DNA from: Alcaligenes faecalis
GTDB lineage: Bacteria > Pseudomonadota > Gammaproteobacteria > Burkholderiales > Burkholderiaceae_B
Assembly (NCBI RefSeq): GCF_041521385.1
Contig: NZ_CP168006.1
Span: 4,124,523 to 4,147,169, forward strand
Reading direction: 5' to 3'
DNA length: 22,647 bases
Of the stretch, positions 21,974 to 22,647 are shown piece by piece (the first letter of the stretch is position 1; each line of letters begins with the position of its first letter). The translations under genes were made by a program, and so were the position numbers. The notes under the pieces are model-generated. The model saw only the letters and a list, made by a program, of their open reading frames with translations. It made no database searches and was not told the origin of the DNA.

Positions 21974-22354
21974 TTATTTCCAGCCCAGCAACAGGCCATA
22001 AATGATCCAGCCGAGCCCTTTGTCAATCAGCCACAACAAGATGGCCATAACGGCAACAAACACAAAGACAATACCTGTCATTTGTGTTGCTTCTTTACGG
22101 GATGGCCAGTGAACGCGACGTACTTCCGTATAGGCATCACGAGAAAAAGCGACCAGGCGACGGCCTGTATCGCTAAACCAGACGATCAATACGGCGACGA
22201 TTAAGCTGGCAACAAATACCCCAGCGCGAACCAGTGAATTTTGGCCATCCAGAACGGAATAGCCAACAATACCGGCGGCGACGACTAGGACCGCTAGGCC
22301 CAGCTTGATGCGCTCGGAACCTCGGTTAACGGTTTCTACGTTGGTATTCGACAT
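21974..22354 (-). CDS. secE: preprotein translocase subunit SecE
   Basis: Essential clamp subunit of the SecYEG protein channel in the inner membrane. From the chosen ATG at 22354 the product is 126 residues with three membrane segments (about 18-36, 43-60 and 93-112). The conserved amphipathic helix before the last one carries EVRRVHWPSRKE (77-88). An upstream in-frame start at 22429 would run into the tRNA gene, so it is rejected. It lies between tRNA-Trp (45-nt gap) and nusG (9 nt). Confidence 0.96.
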   Translation of the reverse strand: MSNTNVETVNRGSERIKLGLAVLVVAAGIVGYSVLDGQNSLVRAGVFVASLIVAVLIVWFSDTGRRLVAFSRDAYTEVRRVHWPSRKEATQMTGIVFVFVAVMAILLWLIDKGLGWIIYGLLLGWK

Positions 22355-22399
22355 ATTCCGACGAGTGACGCCACGCGAGGCGGTGGCGAGTGACTGTGG

Positions 22400-22475
22400 T
22401 GGCAGGGGCAGAAGGAATCGAACCCTCAACCTTCGGTTTTGGAGACCGACGCTCTGCCAATTGAGCTATACCCCT
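22400..22475 (-). tRNA. trnW: tRNA-Trp (CCA anticodon)
   Basis: A 76-nt cloverleaf on the minus strand with acceptor arms AGGGGTA/TGCCCCT, a D arm with GCTCAATTGGCAGAGC, the anticodon arm CGGTCTCCAAAACCG and a T arm containing GGTTCGATTCC. CCA is encoded at the 3' end (22402-22400). The anticodon is CCA, reading UGG. Its place between tuf and secE is conserved in betaproteobacteria, and it is probably processed from the tuf-secE transcript. Confidence 0.97.
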
Positions 22476-22516
22476 ATACCGTGACAAATCATAGCGCGCT
22501 AAATGCTATGTTTGGC

Positions 22517-22555
22517 TTTTAGGCAAAAGAGGATATTAACCCCTTTCGCCTAAAA
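22517..22555 (-). promoter_or_regulatory. long hairpin between tuf and tRNA-Trp
   Basis: A stem of about 16 bp (outer arms TTTTAGGC/GCCTAAAA, inner AAAGGGG/CCTCTTT with two G-U pairs on the transcribed strand) closes a 7-nt AT loop. It lies 15 nt after the tuf stop and lacks a following T-run, so it is more likely an RNA processing site or mRNA 3' stabiliser than an intrinsic terminator. Confidence 0.45.
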
Positions 22556-22570
22556 TTACTACTCTTTTTT

Positions 22571-22647
22571 TTACTTGATGATTTTTGCCACCACGCCAGC
22601 GCCAACGGTACGGCCGCCTTCGCGAATCGCAAAGCGCAGACCTTCTT
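22571..22647 (-). CDS. tuf: elongation factor Tu, second copy, C-terminal end only
   Basis: The last 24 codons and stop TAA of a second EF-Tu gene: EGLRFAIREGGRTVGAGVVA followed by KIIK. This is the unmistakable end of domain 3. The rest lies beyond the right window edge. Its position ahead of tRNA-Trp and secE is the usual place of the other betaproteobacterial tuf. If the copy at 1-699 is truly broken, this one would have to supply all EF-Tu. Confidence 0.96.
   Translation of the reverse strand, partial: EGLRFAIREGGRTVGAGVVAKIIK

Noticed and set aside
22355..22429. Longer SecE start upstream of 22354
   Set aside because: It would read through the 3' part of tRNA-Trp and add a segment unlike SecE.

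Overview
The window is a chromosomal stretch of a betaproteobacterium of the family Alcaligenaceae, most likely Alcaligenes. Two things point there: the classic betaproteobacterial order tuf-tRNA(Trp)-secE-nusG-rplKAJL-rpoBC followed by rpsL-rpsG-fusA-tuf, and an azurin whose mature 128-residue protein closely matches what I recall of Alcaligenes faecalis azurin. This is recognition from memory, not a database result.

Layout, left to right. (1) 1-3878, minus strand: the str operon rpsL-rpsG-fusA-tuf. Its promoter lies near 4144-4173 and its leader is about 260 nt long. The tuf copy here is broken by two internal deletions that each shift the frame. (2) 4299-10319, plus strand: a six-gene accessory block between the two ribosomal clusters. 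It holds an OmpR-type response regulator, a secreted LysM+FecR-domain protein, a CHASE2 histidine kinase, an AraC-family regulator that overlaps the kinase gene by 11 nt, a LysE/RhtB-type exporter and azurin. (3) 10475-22647, minus strand: the rif region read in from the right as tuf (3' end only), tRNA-Trp, secE, nusG, rplK, rplA, rplJ, rplL, rpoB and rpoC. A bidirectional terminator separates the convergent azurin and rpoC genes.

How it works together. The two minus-strand blocks make the core of transcription and translation: RNA polymerase beta and beta', NusG, the ribosomal stalk proteins L10 and L12 with L11 and L1, S12, S7, EF-G and EF-Tu, plus the SecE translocon subunit. Intergenic hairpins (rplL-rpoB, the rplJ leader, the rpsL leader, fusA-tuf) sit where ribosomal operons are usually tuned by attenuation or autogenous control. 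The plus-strand block looks like an envelope-sensing unit: a periplasmic peptidoglycan-binding FecR-like protein encoded between a response regulator and a kinase with a periplasmic CHASE2 sensor. It is followed by a regulator/exporter pair and by a periplasmic copper electron carrier.

The most noteworthy points are the doubly deleted tuf (real pseudogene or assembly error) and the response regulator / LysM-FecR / CHASE2-kinase triad, a plausible little-described signalling system. Most of the rest is ordinary, highly conserved core genome.
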